From positions 3,453 through 10,371 of the forward strand of contig DOXE01000457.1 in NCBI GenBank assembly GCA_003519205.1: a DNA stretch of 6,919 bases. Reading direction: 5' to 3'. The DNA is from Chloroflexota bacterium (GTDB taxonomy: Bacteria; Chloroflexota; Anaerolineae; Promineifilales; Promineifilaceae). Position numbers and translations under genes: made by a program. Positions 1 to 6,851 of the stretch are shown here, piece after piece. Positions within the stretch are counted from its first letter, which is position 1; every line of letters begins with the position of its first letter. The notes below the pieces were generated by a model. The model did no database searches, was not told the DNA's origin, and saw nothing but the letters and a program-made list of their open reading frames with translations.

Positions 1-182
1 GGATGGGGGTAAAAAGTTAGGGCAGCAGCCCGAGCACCACTGGCGTGGGCTGCAGAGGCCATGCTCCTAAGCAATATTTGATGGCCGAGATGCACGCCAT
101 CAAATATGCCGATCGCCAAAAAGGTTGGCTTTTTTCCGCCAACCTCGCTTATATCAGATGCCAACTCAAATGATCTGGTCAT
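1..182 (-). CDS. ribF: Bifunctional riboflavin kinase / FAD synthetase, N-terminal part (cut by window edge)
   Basis: The first 60 codons and two bases of a further codon are present; the rest lies beyond the left edge. The visible part is the start of the FMN adenylyltransferase (FAD synthetase) domain, which transfers AMP from ATP to FMN. GIFDGVHLGHQ (residues 25-35) contains the HxGH nucleotidyltransferase motif at 31-34, and TFYPHP (56-61, last codon incomplete) matches the conserved TFxPHP segment of RibF. The C-terminal riboflavin kinase domain is not seen. The start is ATG at 182-180. An in-frame TAA lies five codons upstream with no other start codon between, so this start is well fixed. 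The gene begins 20 bases after the truB stop, in the usual truB-ribF order, and is presumably co-transcribed. No good Shine-Dalgarno sequence precedes it. Confidence 0.93.
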   Translation of the reverse strand, partial: MTRSFELASDISEVGGKKPTFLAIGIFDGVHLGHQILLRSMASAAHASGARAAALTFYPH

Positions 183-202
183 AGACGCGTGATTTTATCT
201 GA

Positions 203-1087
203 TCACTCTCCAGGTTGGTAGAGGATTTTTTTAGCTGACCAATATTGCTCATCACCAGTAAGGATGCCGATAAAACGACCATTCTCGTCATAGGCACGAA
301 CCAACGATTCAACAGACTCGGAATGATGAGGGACTCGCTGGCCATGGTACAGGGAGACGGCTTCTTCTTCTGCTAGAACCACGCCAGGTAGATGGCTGAC
401 GGCGATATCACTAGGCTGCAAATAATCCTGCCATCCAGACTTTTGTAGATCAGCCAGGGGGATAGCTGTATCGACTCTATGGTTGCCGACGGCCGTGCGG
501 CGTAGACCCATCAAGTACGCCCCACAGCCAAGGCTTCGACCCAGATCATGAGCGATAACACGGACATAAGTGCCCGAGGAACAAACCAAACGCACCTGTA
601 TTTCGGGTGATTGCCAACAATACAAGTCAAGCTCGAAAATCGTTACTTCCCTGGCTGGACGGTCAATTACCTTTCCCTGGCGAGCTCGCCTATAAAGCGG
701 TTGGCCATCGACTTTCACGGCCGAGTACATTGGCGGAATTTGTTTAATTTTTCCCCTAAATTGATCCAAAGCAGCTAATAATTGAATCTTTGAAACATTT
801 ACAGGCTTTTCGGCCACAATTGTGCCTTCGGCATCAAAAGTGTTTGTCTCCTGGCCTAGCCGGATAGTTGCCAGATATTCTTTGTTTTGTCCGGCAAGAA
901 ATTCGGCCAATCGCGTCGCCTGGCCAAGGCAGAGGATGAGCAGACCAGTTGCCAGGGGATCTAGGGTGCCGGTGTGGCCAACCCGCCGGATACCTGATAT
1001 GAGCCGGATCCTGGCGACGACGTCATGAGACGTTAACCCGGCCGGTTTGTCGATGCTCAAAACACCTTCAATTTGGGACATCATCAT
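203..1087 (-). CDS. truB: tRNA pseudouridine(55) synthase TruB
   Basis: TruB isomerises uridine 55 in the T-psi-C loop of most elongator tRNAs to pseudouridine and also acts as a tRNA folding chaperone. The 294 residues are the usual family length. The catalytic motif GHTGTLDPLATGLL (37-50) carries the nucleophilic aspartate D43. The active-site tyrosine motif KEY is at 69-71 (Y71), PPMYSAVKVDGQPLY at 118-132, and the conserved SSGTYVRVIAHDLG at 170-183. The N-terminal opening KPAGLTS (14-20) is also typical. The last 60 or so residues (from about LPGVVL at 233) form the small C-terminal RNA-binding, PUA-like domain. Three consecutive ATG codons open the frame (1087, 1084, 1081) and no clear Shine-Dalgarno sequence decides between them; the first is given. 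The gene lies 39 bases after nrnA and 20 before ribF. All key residues look intact. Confidence 0.97.
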   Translation of the reverse strand: MMMSQIEGVLSIDKPAGLTSHDVVARIRLISGIRRVGHTGTLDPLATGLLILCLGQATRLAEFLAGQNKEYLATIRLGQETNTFDAEGTIVAEKPVNVSKIQLLAALDQFRGKIKQIPPMYSAVKVDGQPLYRRARQGKVIDRPAREVTIFELDLYCWQSPEIQVRLVCSSGTYVRVIAHDLGRSLGCGAYLMGLRRTAVGNHRVDTAIPLADLQKSGWQDYLQPSDIAVSHLPGVVLAEEEAVSLYHGQRVPHHSESVESLVRAYDENGRFIGILTGDEQYWSAKKILYQPGE

Positions 1088-1126
1088 TCGAAGAGGGTGA
1101 AGGAAAACTCAATGTGATTGGTGTTA

Positions 1127-2134
1127 TCAGATACCAACATCCATAGCAGGCACTTCCAGGGTGGTGCTCTGCCGCCGAATCGATTCCTTGGACCGGTTGA
1201 CGACCAAGTGTACGACTTCATCCAATGGTCCATCTAGGGTGCAGCCGGCTGCCAGATGATGACCGCCTCCTCCTAGGGTTTTGGCCAACTCTGACACGCT
1301 ATAAGGCGGTCGGCAGCGAAATCCCACCCTGACTCGCCCATTTGCTAATTCCAGAAACACGGCGCTCATGACCGCCTCGTTAACTTCGGCCATCAGATTA
1401 CCTAAACCGAATGAGCTCGTGTCCTCGTATCCAGTTTCCAACCGTTCCCGGTAACTGATGGAGGTCCAGATTAAGCCATCTTCCATCTGAATGTTGTTTA
1501 GGCCTTTATGCCACATCAACAGTGTGGAAAAAGGCTTGAGCGTCAGGGCTTTAGAGGTAACACTAAATAAGTCCGCGCCAGCTTCAATGAGAGCGCTCGC
1601 CGCGCGAAGAGTACCACCGGTGACATTGGCCGTTCGAAAACCTAAGGTATCAGCTACCAGACCGGATAGCAGGCTGGTTGCCAGATCAGATGTTATTTCG
1701 ACACCTAATTTAGGGAATAAATGGAACAGTATCTCGGCTGTAGCACTGGCTTCGGGCACGACAAGGTTGATATCGCCAAAATATGAATTAGTTATGTGGT
1801 GATCGATATTGACGATGGGTGGTCGTGGTCGAGGCAAATCGGCGAATGCTCGGCCCATCCGCGGGATATCTCCCACGTCAAGGGCTATTATCAGGTCATA
1901 ATGACCATCAGCAATAGCCCGAACTTGATTGGAGAGGGGTAGATAATGAAATCGATTGGGTAGATCGTCATCGCACACCATCGTGAACGTTTTTCCAAGT
2001 TGCTGCAAGGCAAGACCCGTTGCTATGAGTGAACTAATAGCGTCACCATCGGGAGAAACGTGGGTGATGGCTACGATCTGATTGGCTCCATCCAGGGCCA
2101 GGTCTATTAAATTGACAGTGGCCGACGATAGCAC
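1127..2134 (-). CDS. nrnA: DHH-family phosphoesterase, NrnA-type nanoRNase / pAp phosphatase
   Basis: A 335-residue DHH/DHHA1 protein. NrnA family members degrade 2-5-nt RNA fragments to mononucleotides and dephosphorylate 3'-phosphoadenosine 5'-phosphate, using two metal ions. The metal-binding motifs are all visible: HVSPDGD (H25, D29, D31), LDVGD (D86), the signature DHH (111-113) and LVAD (D162). The C-terminal DHHA1 substrate-binding domain shows GGGGHHLAAG (288-297), preceded by a strand segment with VGFRC near 270-274. The start is GTG at 2134-2132, two bases after the rbfA stop. It has a good Shine-Dalgarno AGAGGG six bases upstream (2146-2141) lying inside the end of rbfA, which suggests translational coupling. 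Position between rbfA and truB is the standard one for this family. Which substrate is preferred (nanoRNA, pAp or a cyclic-dinucleotide product) cannot be read from sequence. Confidence 0.92.
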   Translation of the reverse strand: MLSSATVNLIDLALDGANQIVAITHVSPDGDAISSLIATGLALQQLGKTFTMVCDDDLPNRFHYLPLSNQVRAIADGHYDLIIALDVGDIPRMGRAFADLPRPRPPIVNIDHHITNSYFGDINLVVPEASATAEILFHLFPKLGVEITSDLATSLLSGLVADTLGFRTANVTGGTLRAASALIEAGADLFSVTSKALTLKPFSTLLMWHKGLNNIQMEDGLIWTSISYRERLETGYEDTSSFGLGNLMAEVNEAVMSAVFLELANGRVRVGFRCRPPYSVSELAKTLGGGGHHLAAGCTLDGPLDEVVHLVVNRSKESIRRQSTTLEVPAMDVGI

Positions 2135-2136
2135 CC

Positions 2137-2508
2137 CTAGCCCTCTTGTTCCCCTTCAGACTCCGCCGGAATATCCAAGCTATCTAACAACTGGTCAATT
2201 CGTTCGGCATAGTCCAGTGTTGGATCCCAGTGGAAATGTAAATGGGGGACCGTTCGCAAGGTCATGTGGCTAGCCAGCTCCCTTCGCAAATAGCCTGTGG
2301 CGCCTTTCAAGGCAGTCATCACCTCAGCCTCACGCGACTCATCTCCCAGTGCATTGACGTAAATGTCTGCATATTGCAGCTCACGGTCGATTTTCGCATC
2401 GGTGATTGTTAAATCTTGCAGACGAGGATCACGCAAATCTCTTAAGACGAGCTGGCTGAGTATGATCTTGATCTGTTCTGCAGTTCTCTGTTGCCGGATC
2501 TTGCCCAT
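2137..2508 (-). CDS. rbfA: 30S ribosome-binding factor A (RbfA)
   Basis: RbfA is a small single-KH-fold protein that binds the immature 30S subunit near helix 1 of 16S rRNA and assists late maturation, notably at low temperature. The 123 residues are the normal length. The N-terminal pattern RTAEQI (8-13), DPRLQDLTIT (27-36) and ALGDES (53-58) fits the family. GATGYLRREL (69-78) contains the AxG kink typical of the RbfA KH fold. RTVPHLHFHWDPTLDYAERIDQLL (85-108, key residues P88, D96, R103) is the conserved C-terminal strand-helix unit. The last dozen residues are acidic and probably disordered. Start is ATG at 2508-2506 with no evident Shine-Dalgarno. A 99-base gap separates it from infB upstream, and nrnA follows after 2 bases. 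Confidence 0.95.
   Translation of the reverse strand: MGKIRQQRTAEQIKIILSQLVLRDLRDPRLQDLTITDAKIDRELQYADIYVNALGDESREAEVMTALKGATGYLRRELASHMTLRTVPHLHFHWDPTLDYAERIDQLLDSLDIPAESEGEQEG
2141..2146 (-). promoter_or_regulatory. Ribosome binding site of nrnA
   Basis: AGAGGG sits six bases before the GTG start at 2134, inside the last codons of rbfA. It fixes the GTG as the start and implies coupled translation with rbfA. Confidence 0.75.
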
Positions 2509-2607
2509 TAGTAGTTAGTATGCATTGCGAAATGGCCCTGAAAGTGCCAAAGCCCTGTCGTTTAACCTTAAAATCCTTGGCGTCCCTGCGGTAAATCGCA
2601 ACGGAAA

Positions 2608-4386
2608 CTAATTAGCCCGTTCGATGACGAAGAACTCTAAAATATCGCCTGGTTCGTAATCATTAAAGCCAACAATTGACACACCGAACTCAAAGCCAGT
2701 TTTAACTTCTCGAACATTTTCTTGAAGATGTTTCAGGCTCGCCACCTCCCCCGAATGGAGAAGTTCAGTGTTCCGGATAACCCTGACTCGGGCATTTCGC
2801 CGCGCTTCACCAGTTCGCATATAAGAACCAGCCACGACACCCACGCTGCGGATCTTAAATATCTGCCGAACCTCAGCTCGTCCAATGATAACTTCCTTGT
2901 AGACTGGAGCGAGCATCCCCTTCAAGGCTTTTTCAACGTCTTCGATAAGCTTATAAATGATGGAGTAGATGTTGATTTCCACTTGCTCGTTGCTGGCCGC
3001 CGCTTTTGCAGCCGGATCTACGTCAACGTTGAAGCCGAGTACTACCGCATCTGAGGCGGCAGCTAACATAATGTCATTCTCGGTGATATTGCCCGTGGCT
3101 GCTCGCATAATTTCGATGGCCACTTCTTCTGAACTCAATCTCTCTAATGAATTGACCAGAGGTTCCAGTGAACCTTGAACATCAGCCTTAATGACCAGGT
3201 TCAGTGATTTGGCCTCACCCTCTTGAAGTCTGTTAAAGAACTCGTCCAGACTGACCGGAGCCCGTCTAACTTCCTGGAGGGAGCTGTCCTCTGCCCAGTC
3301 GTCGATGAGGTGGCGAGCGACTTTCTCGCTTTCGACGACGATAAACTGTTCGCCTGCTTCCGGTATACCATTCAGCCCGGCTACAGATACAGGAGTTGCA
3401 GGCCCCGCGGAAGTGATTGGCCGGCCGTTGAAGTCATACATGGCTTTGATGCGGCCATAGTAACCATCAACAAGCAGCGTATCCCCAACCTTAAGCGTGC
3501 CATTTTGCACGAGTAGGGTGACCATGACCCCTCGCCCCTTCTCTAACCGGGCTTCTAGGGCAGTGCCCGTGGGTGGAGCATCTGGGTTAGCGCGAGGATG
3601 GAGCTCCTCGGCCGAAAGAAGAATGGCTTCCAGCAGGTCGTCAATCCCTTCTTCCAACTTGGCCGATACGGGGATAACCAGGGTATCGCCATCCCACTCG
3701 TCTGGCGTAAGCCCAATCTCGGCTAGTTGCTGAAGCACGCGATTCGGGTTGGCCGAATCTAAATCCATTTTATTTAGGGCAACCACAATCGATACCCGGG
3801 CTGCCCGGGCATGGTCAATCGCCTCAAGTGTCTGGGGCATAATGCCGTCGTCAGCGGCGATAACAAGAATGGCGATGTCGGTTGCCTGAGCCCCACGAGC
3901 GCGCATGGCTGTGAAAGCTTCATGACCGGGCGTATCGAGAAATGTTATCAATTCGCCGTTGTGATTAACCTGATAGGCACCAATATGTTGGGTAATTCCT
4001 CCGGCTTCACCCGCCTGGACGTTAGCCTGGCGAATAATGTCGAGTAATGAAGTTTTTCCGTGATCCACGTGACCAAGCATCGTCACAACAGGAGGCCTTG
4101 GAACAAGGTCTTGCTCCTCTTCATCGGCCAGGATTTGTTTCCAGACCGGCTGGACGACGCCTTCTTCCCCTTCCTCTTCTTCAACGGCCAGTGGAACGGC
4201 TTCGAAGCCCATTTCTTCAGCCACAATCGCGGCCGTATCGAAATCAATCTGTTGGTTGATGTTGGCCATGATGCCGTTATTCATCAACGTCTTGATGACA
4301 TCGATAGGACTGGCTTCCATGAAGTCGGCCAATTCCCGAACAGTTATGAAATCAGGGATTTCAATTAAGGTTTTTGTTTCTGCCAT
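2608..4386 (-). CDS. infB: Translation initiation factor IF-2 (short form)
   Basis: IF2 is the GTPase that brings initiator fMet-tRNA to the 30S subunit and promotes 50S joining. At 592 residues this is a short form with a single IF2_N-like domain (about 1-65), then an acidic linker (EEEEGEEG, 69-76). The G domain has G1 GHVDHGKT (105-112), G2 GGITQHIGA (129-137), G3 DTPGH (151-155), G4 NKMD (205-208) and G5 SAK (241-243). Domain II (about 273-355) contains KGRG (283-286). Domain III (about 395-490) contains [11 protein letters not shown] (400-410). The C-terminal C2 domain (about 500-592) binds fMet-tRNA; here the usual Cys of AGC is Ser521 and the Cys of FECG is Phe567. ATG is 3 bases after the rnpM stop, without a clear Shine-Dalgarno, so translation is probably coupled. 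GTPase motifs are complete. Confidence 0.98.
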   Translation of the reverse strand: MAETKTLIEIPDFITVRELADFMEASPIDVIKTLMNNGIMANINQQIDFDTAAIVAEEMGFEAVPLAVEEEEGEEGVVQPVWKQILADEEEQDLVPRPPVVTMLGHVDHGKTSLLDIIRQANVQAGEAGGITQHIGAYQVNHNGELITFLDTPGHEAFTAMRARGAQATDIAILVIAADDGIMPQTLEAIDHARAARVSIVVALNKMDLDSANPNRVLQQLAEIGLTPDEWDGDTLVIPVSAKLEEGIDDLLEAILLSAEELHPRANPDAPPTGTALEARLEKGRGVMVTLLVQNGTLKVGDTLLVDGYYGRIKAMYDFNGRPITSAGPATPVSVAGLNGIPEAGEQFIVVESEKVARHLIDDWAEDSSLQEVRRAPVSLDEFFNRLQEGEAKSLNLVIKADVQGSLEPLVNSLERLSSEEVAIEIMRAATGNITENDIMLAAASDAVVLGFNVDVDPAAKAAASNEQVEINIYSIIYKLIEDVEKALKGMLAPVYKEVIIGRAEVRQIFKIRSVGVVAGSYMRTGEARRNARVRVIRNTELLHSGEVASLKHLQENVREVKTGFEFGVSIVGFNDYEPGDILEFFVIERAN

Positions 4387-4389
4387 GTT

Positions 4390-4683
4390 TTATAAATCCA
4401 ATGAAGGTGTAACATCCGCTCGAAATTCTAGCAACGCCTCTTTTTCCCGCTTAGATATCTCGGTTCTAAGCGCGCGATCAAGGATGTTACTGTTTAGCGC
4501 TTTGTCCCAGCAATCTGAATTCTGGCACAAATACGCACCCCGGCCGTTTCGCTTCCCGGTGATATCCGCGACCACGCCTTCATCGGCAGTGTACACGATA
4601 CGTGTAAGAGATCGCTTGTCCATTTTTTGCCGGCAAGCGACACAAGTTCGTATTGGTACATGTTTGCGCCGCTGTTTTATCAC
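4390..4683 (-). CDS. rnpM: YlxR/RnpM family RNA-binding protein (DUF448)
   Basis: A 97-residue basic protein of the YlxR family, encoded between nusA and infB as in many bacteria. In Bacillus subtilis the family member was renamed RnpM after being found to bind the RNase P RNA and modulate RNase P activity; the role here is inferred by homology. RTCVACRQK (12-20) and GRGAYLC (47-53) are the two family signatures. Four cysteines (C14, C17, C53, C58) sit in a CxxC...CxxxxC arrangement, and the N-terminus is rich in Arg and Lys. The start is GTG at 4683-4681, supported by GAGAG (4693-4689) five bases upstream. It begins 36 bases after the nusA stop and ends 3 bases before infB, so all three are one transcription unit. 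The neighbouring ylxQ (L7Ae-like) gene found in Firmicutes is absent. Confidence 0.93.
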   Translation of the reverse strand: MIKQRRKHVPIRTCVACRQKMDKRSLTRIVYTADEGVVADITGKRNGRGAYLCQNSDCWDKALNSNILDRALRTEISKREKEALLEFRADVTPSLDL

Positions 4684-4688
4684 CTTAT

Positions 4689-4693
4689 CTCTC
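4689..4693 (-). promoter_or_regulatory. Ribosome binding site of rnpM
   Basis: GAGAG lies five bases before the GTG at 4683 and supports this non-ATG start. A CTCT four bases upstream could pair weakly with it (CTCT-ACAC-AGAG), but the stem is only 4 bp. Confidence 0.6.
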
Positions 4694-4719
4694 TGTGTAG
4701 AGCCCTTATGACTTGATTA

Positions 4720-6711
4720 TTAGAAGTTGTCATCCAGCAACTCGTCCACCTCAAGGTCTTCAAAATCTTCCCATTTTTCACGGCGCCGACTGCCTTTGCG
4801 CTTGCGCTTGGTTACAACCTCGCCACTTTCCTCGTCCATGATAAGACGCTTGCCTGAGCGCCGTGTTTTCTCTTCTTCACTTTGTTGAATGGGTGTTGAC
4901 GGGCTTACCACCACCACGCGCTTCTTTTCTACCTCTTTCGGCTTGTCAAGTTGGATAAGTGAAACGCCGAGATCGTCGATGATAGATTCCAACTCTGGCT
5001 CTTCTTCAACTGGTTCTGCTTCGACTTCTTCAGGTTCTAGTGAAATTTCTTCTGCTTCTTGGACAAGGTCAACCTCAGCGTCTTCTTCGGCTTCTTTCTC
5101 CGCTTCGACCACCGCCTCACTTTCAACCAGTTCTTCGACAATGGTTTCTTCTAGTAATTCTTCTGTTTCTTCGACTAGCTCTGGCTCTTCTAGCACTTCA
5201 GCTTCAATCTCTTCGACAGGTAGTTCATAGCTGTCGATAGCTTCTTTGACTTCATCCAATGCCTTAGTGCCAAAGCCGTTAATGTCTAGAAGTGCGTCGT
5301 CGCCCATTTCTAAATACATCATGAGGTCGCCCAGCGTCGATATATTACTTTCCTCAAGTAGATTTTGGACACGGGGAGTCATATCTAATTCCGAAACGGA
5401 AACTTCCCAGGCTTGTGCAGGCACAGTTTTGCGAGCCATCAAACGAGCTTTGTTGATGCGCTCATATTCGACGGCGCGTGCGGCTACGATTCGACCTTCA
5501 ACACCAGATACCAGACGGTTAAGGACCAAGAAATCTTCTGAGGTGATTGGGCGGTTAGCAGATTTCTTGGCCAGTACCAACTCAACCTGTCCGATCAACT
5601 CCTCATTTATGGTTGCAGCCGATTGAACGGCCTGGTGATCGAGGTTGTTCAGCGATTCAGCAGCAGCTTCTGTAAGGCTCTTGATGTCGATACGCCATCC
5701 AGTCAACTTCGCAGCTAAACGAGCGTTCTGTCCTTCACGACCGATGGCCAGAGACAATAGATCATCCGGCACGATAACGCTGGCTGTCATTCCCTCGTCG
5801 GGGTGATCTTCGAGAAATACCTGCGAGACGCGGGCCGGGCTAAGTGCTTTGGCAATGAAGGTTTTTTGGTCCGGATCCCATTCGATAACATCTATTTTCT
5901 CTTCGTTTAGTTCTCGAACAATGCTCTGAATTCGGACGCCGCGCATTCCTACACAAGCGCCTACCGGGTCGATGCCAGGCTGCATGGCCATGACGGCTAC
6001 TTTTGAACGGGCTCCGGCTTCGCGAGCGATGCTTTTGATATCAACCTGGCCATTGTAAATCTCCGGTACTTCGAGCTCCAGAAGGCGGCGCAGAAGGTTG
6101 CGATGGTTCCGGCTGACGATGATTTGAGGACCTCGATTCGTGCGCCTAACTTCCAAGACATAAACCCGGATCTTGTCATGGGCCCGATATCGTTCGCTGG
6201 GAACTTGTTGGCTCCGAGGAAGGACTGCTTCCGTCCGCCCAAGGCCAATGGTGATATTTTGTCCGCTAACGCTTTGTACTGTGCCATTTACGATTTCACC
6301 CTCACGGGCGGAGAAATCCTCGTACAATTTTTCCCTTTCCGCTTCACGCACCCGTTGCAGGATAACCTGTTTGGCAGTTTGAGCTGCGATCCGGCCAAAG
6401 TTTTCCGGTGTGCTGTCCATCATGACTGTATCGCCAATGGTGGCATCCGGATACCCGCTACGAGTAGCCACAGACAGCAAAACCTCAGTCTCGGGCGTAA
6501 ACACCGAATCCACGACCTCTTTTTCAGCGTAAATGGTGGGTTCTCCTGTTCGCTGGTCGATCTCAACAATGACCTCTTGAGTATTGCTGATGTTCGTGTT
6601 TCGTCGATAAGCGGAAACCAAGGCTGTTTTCAAAGCCTCGATGACCACATCCTTCGAAAGACCGCGTGCTTCGCAGATCTCATTGAAAGCTAACATGAAT
6701 TCGCTTTTCAT
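4720..6711 (-). CDS. nusA: Transcription termination/antitermination protein NusA, with alpha-CTD-like domain and charged tail
   Basis: NusA binds RNA polymerase and nascent RNA, stimulating pausing and intrinsic termination and taking part in antitermination. I chose ATG at 6711-6709 (663 residues, starting [12 protein letters not shown]) because this is where family homology begins and GGAGAG lies upstream (6730-6725, a long 13-base spacing). An in-frame ATG at 6795 would add 28 unconserved residues. Domains: N-terminal polymerase-binding domain (about 1-130), S1 (about 137-202), KH1 with GMRG (255-258), KH2 with GREG (324-327), a helical linker (about 365-435), and an RNA-polymerase-alpha-CTD-like helix-hairpin-helix domain (about 435-495, with [16 protein letters not shown]). 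Then come a Glu-rich stretch (498-582), a basic cluster (about 613-645, [10 protein letters not shown]) and an acidic end (647-663). Two tandem in-frame TAA stops (4722-4717) close it. First gene after the promoter. Confidence 0.96.
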   Translation of the reverse strand: MKSEFMLAFNEICEARGLSKDVVIEALKTALVSAYRRNTNISNTQEVIVEIDQRTGEPTIYAEKEVVDSVFTPETEVLLSVATRSGYPDATIGDTVMMDSTPENFGRIAAQTAKQVILQRVREAEREKLYEDFSAREGEIVNGTVQSVSGQNITIGLGRTEAVLPRSQQVPSERYRAHDKIRVYVLEVRRTNRGPQIIVSRNHRNLLRRLLELEVPEIYNGQVDIKSIAREAGARSKVAVMAMQPGIDPVGACVGMRGVRIQSIVRELNEEKIDVIEWDPDQKTFIAKALSPARVSQVFLEDHPDEGMTASVIVPDDLLSLAIGREGQNARLAAKLTGWRIDIKSLTEAAAESLNNLDHQAVQSAATINEELIGQVELVLAKKSANRPITSEDFLVLNRLVSGVEGRIVAARAVEYERINKARLMARKTVPAQAWEVSVSELDMTPRVQNLLEESNISTLGDLMMYLEMGDDALLDINGFGTKALDEVKEAIDSYELPVEEIEAEVLEEPELVEETEELLEETIVEELVESEAVVEAEKEAEEDAEVDLVQEAEEISLEPEEVEAEPVEEEPELESIIDDLGVSLIQLDKPKEVEKKRVVVVSPSTPIQQSEEEKTRRSGKRLIMDEESGEVVTKRKRKGSRRREKWEDFEDLEVDELLDDNF
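4777..5220 (-). other. Low-complexity acidic then basic tail of NusA
   Basis: About 85 codons (5220-4966) are dominated by Glu with scattered Val and Leu, in runs such as [15 protein letters not shown]. After a short hydrophobic patch ([10 protein letters not shown], then RVVVVSP) a strongly basic cluster follows (4875-4777). On the plus strand this appears as TCTTC-rich purine/pyrimidine-biased DNA and creates spurious serine-rich reading frames. It is very probably disordered protein. The function is unknown; mimicry of nucleic acid or contacts with RNA polymerase or ribosomal proteins are possible but unproven. Confidence 0.8.
5227..5409 (-). other. Alpha-CTD-like helix-hairpin-helix domain within NusA
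   Basis: About 60 codons of nusA encode a segment with the pattern [22 protein letters not shown], then [20 protein letters not shown]. This mirrors the C-terminal domain of RNA polymerase alpha (LSVRSxNxLKxAxIxTxxDL...LLxIxNFGxKSLxE). Many NusA proteins carry related acidic-repeat HhH domains at this place. In E. coli these contact the alpha subunit CTD and antitermination factors. Only one such domain is seen here. Confidence 0.75.
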
Positions 6712-6724
6712 ATGCCCAATCCAA

Positions 6725-6730
6725 CTCTCC
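6725..6730 (-). promoter_or_regulatory. Ribosome binding site of nusA
   Basis: GGAGAG lies between the attenuator hairpin and the ATG at 6711. The 13-base distance is longer than ideal. However, the motif is not followed by any better in-frame start, and it supports 6711 over the upstream ATG codons at 6795 and 6768, which have no Shine-Dalgarno. Confidence 0.55.
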
Positions 6731-6733
6731 GTT

Positions 6734-6766
6734 ACAAAACAAAAAAGTGGGGGGTGCCCACTTTCC
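6734..6766 (-). terminator. Intrinsic-terminator-like hairpin in the nusA leader (probable attenuator)
   Basis: Read on the minus strand, AAAGTGGG (6764-6757), loop CACCC (6756-6752) and CCCACTTT (6751-6744) form a perfect 8-bp stem. A U-rich run TTTGTTTTG (6743-6735) follows, and two outer G-U pairs can extend the stem. It lies downstream of the promoter and upstream of the nusA ribosome binding site, so read-through of it would set expression of the whole operon. The interrupted U-tract is the kind often associated with factor-assisted (NusA-stimulated) termination; that link is inference. Confidence 0.72.
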
Positions 6767-6787
6767 ATCGAGCTATTAGTCAATTGC

Positions 6788-6817
6788 CGTTGCATTCAGC
6801 CGATGAAGCTGACAACG
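6788..6817 (-). promoter_or_regulatory. 5'-proximal hairpin of the nusA leader RNA
   Basis: At the predicted very 5' end of the transcript CGTTG-TCAGC (6817-6808) pairs with GCTGA (6800-6796) and CAACG (6792-6788). This gives a 10-bp stem interrupted by a 3-base bulge (ATG, 6795-6793), with a seven-base loop TTCATCG (6807-6801). Such a hairpin could protect the 5' end or take part in leader folding. The role is unknown. Confidence 0.6.
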
Positions 6818-6822
6818 TTTAC

Positions 6823-6851
6823 ATTATAGCACGCCATATTGGGCCAAGCAA
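6823..6851 (-). promoter_or_regulatory. Promoter of the nusA operon (extended -10 type)
   Basis: On the minus strand the -35 hexamer TTGCTT (6851-6846) is separated by exactly 17 bases from a perfect -10 TATAAT (6828-6823). TGC immediately before the -10 makes it an extended -10 element. The stretch just upstream of the -35 is A/T-rich (AACAAAATTAGGAATA) and could act as a UP element. Transcription should start about 6816-6818, giving an untranslated leader of about 105 bases before nusA. Strong similarity to the housekeeping sigma consensus; not experimentally shown. Confidence 0.8.

Noticed and set aside
183..207. Small hairpin GTGAT...ATCAC over the truB stop and ribF start
   Set aside because: Only 5 bp with an eight-base loop and no U-tract; too weak to call a terminator or regulator.
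2509..2607. Internal promoter for rbfA (TTGCGA or CTTTCA with CATACT)
   Set aside because: Hexamer matches and spacing are poor in every combination tried by eye.
4256..4711. Plus-strand open frame of 151 codons opposite rnpM and the start of infB
   Set aside because: It is antisense to two clearly conserved genes, has no recognisable protein features and no ribosome site; a shadow frame.
4684..4719. CTCT-ACAC-AGAG hairpin sequestering the rnpM ribosome site
   Set aside because: The stem is 4 bp and would not be stable on its own.
4889..5230. Plus-strand frame coding a Ser/Thr-rich repeat protein
   Set aside because: The serine runs are the reverse complement of the Glu-rich NusA tail (GAA/GAG codons read as TTC/CTC in another frame), not a gene.
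6103..6693. Plus-strand open frame of 196 codons opposite nusA
   Set aside because: It lies fully inside the conserved NTD/S1 region of NusA, and its product has no domain-like character.
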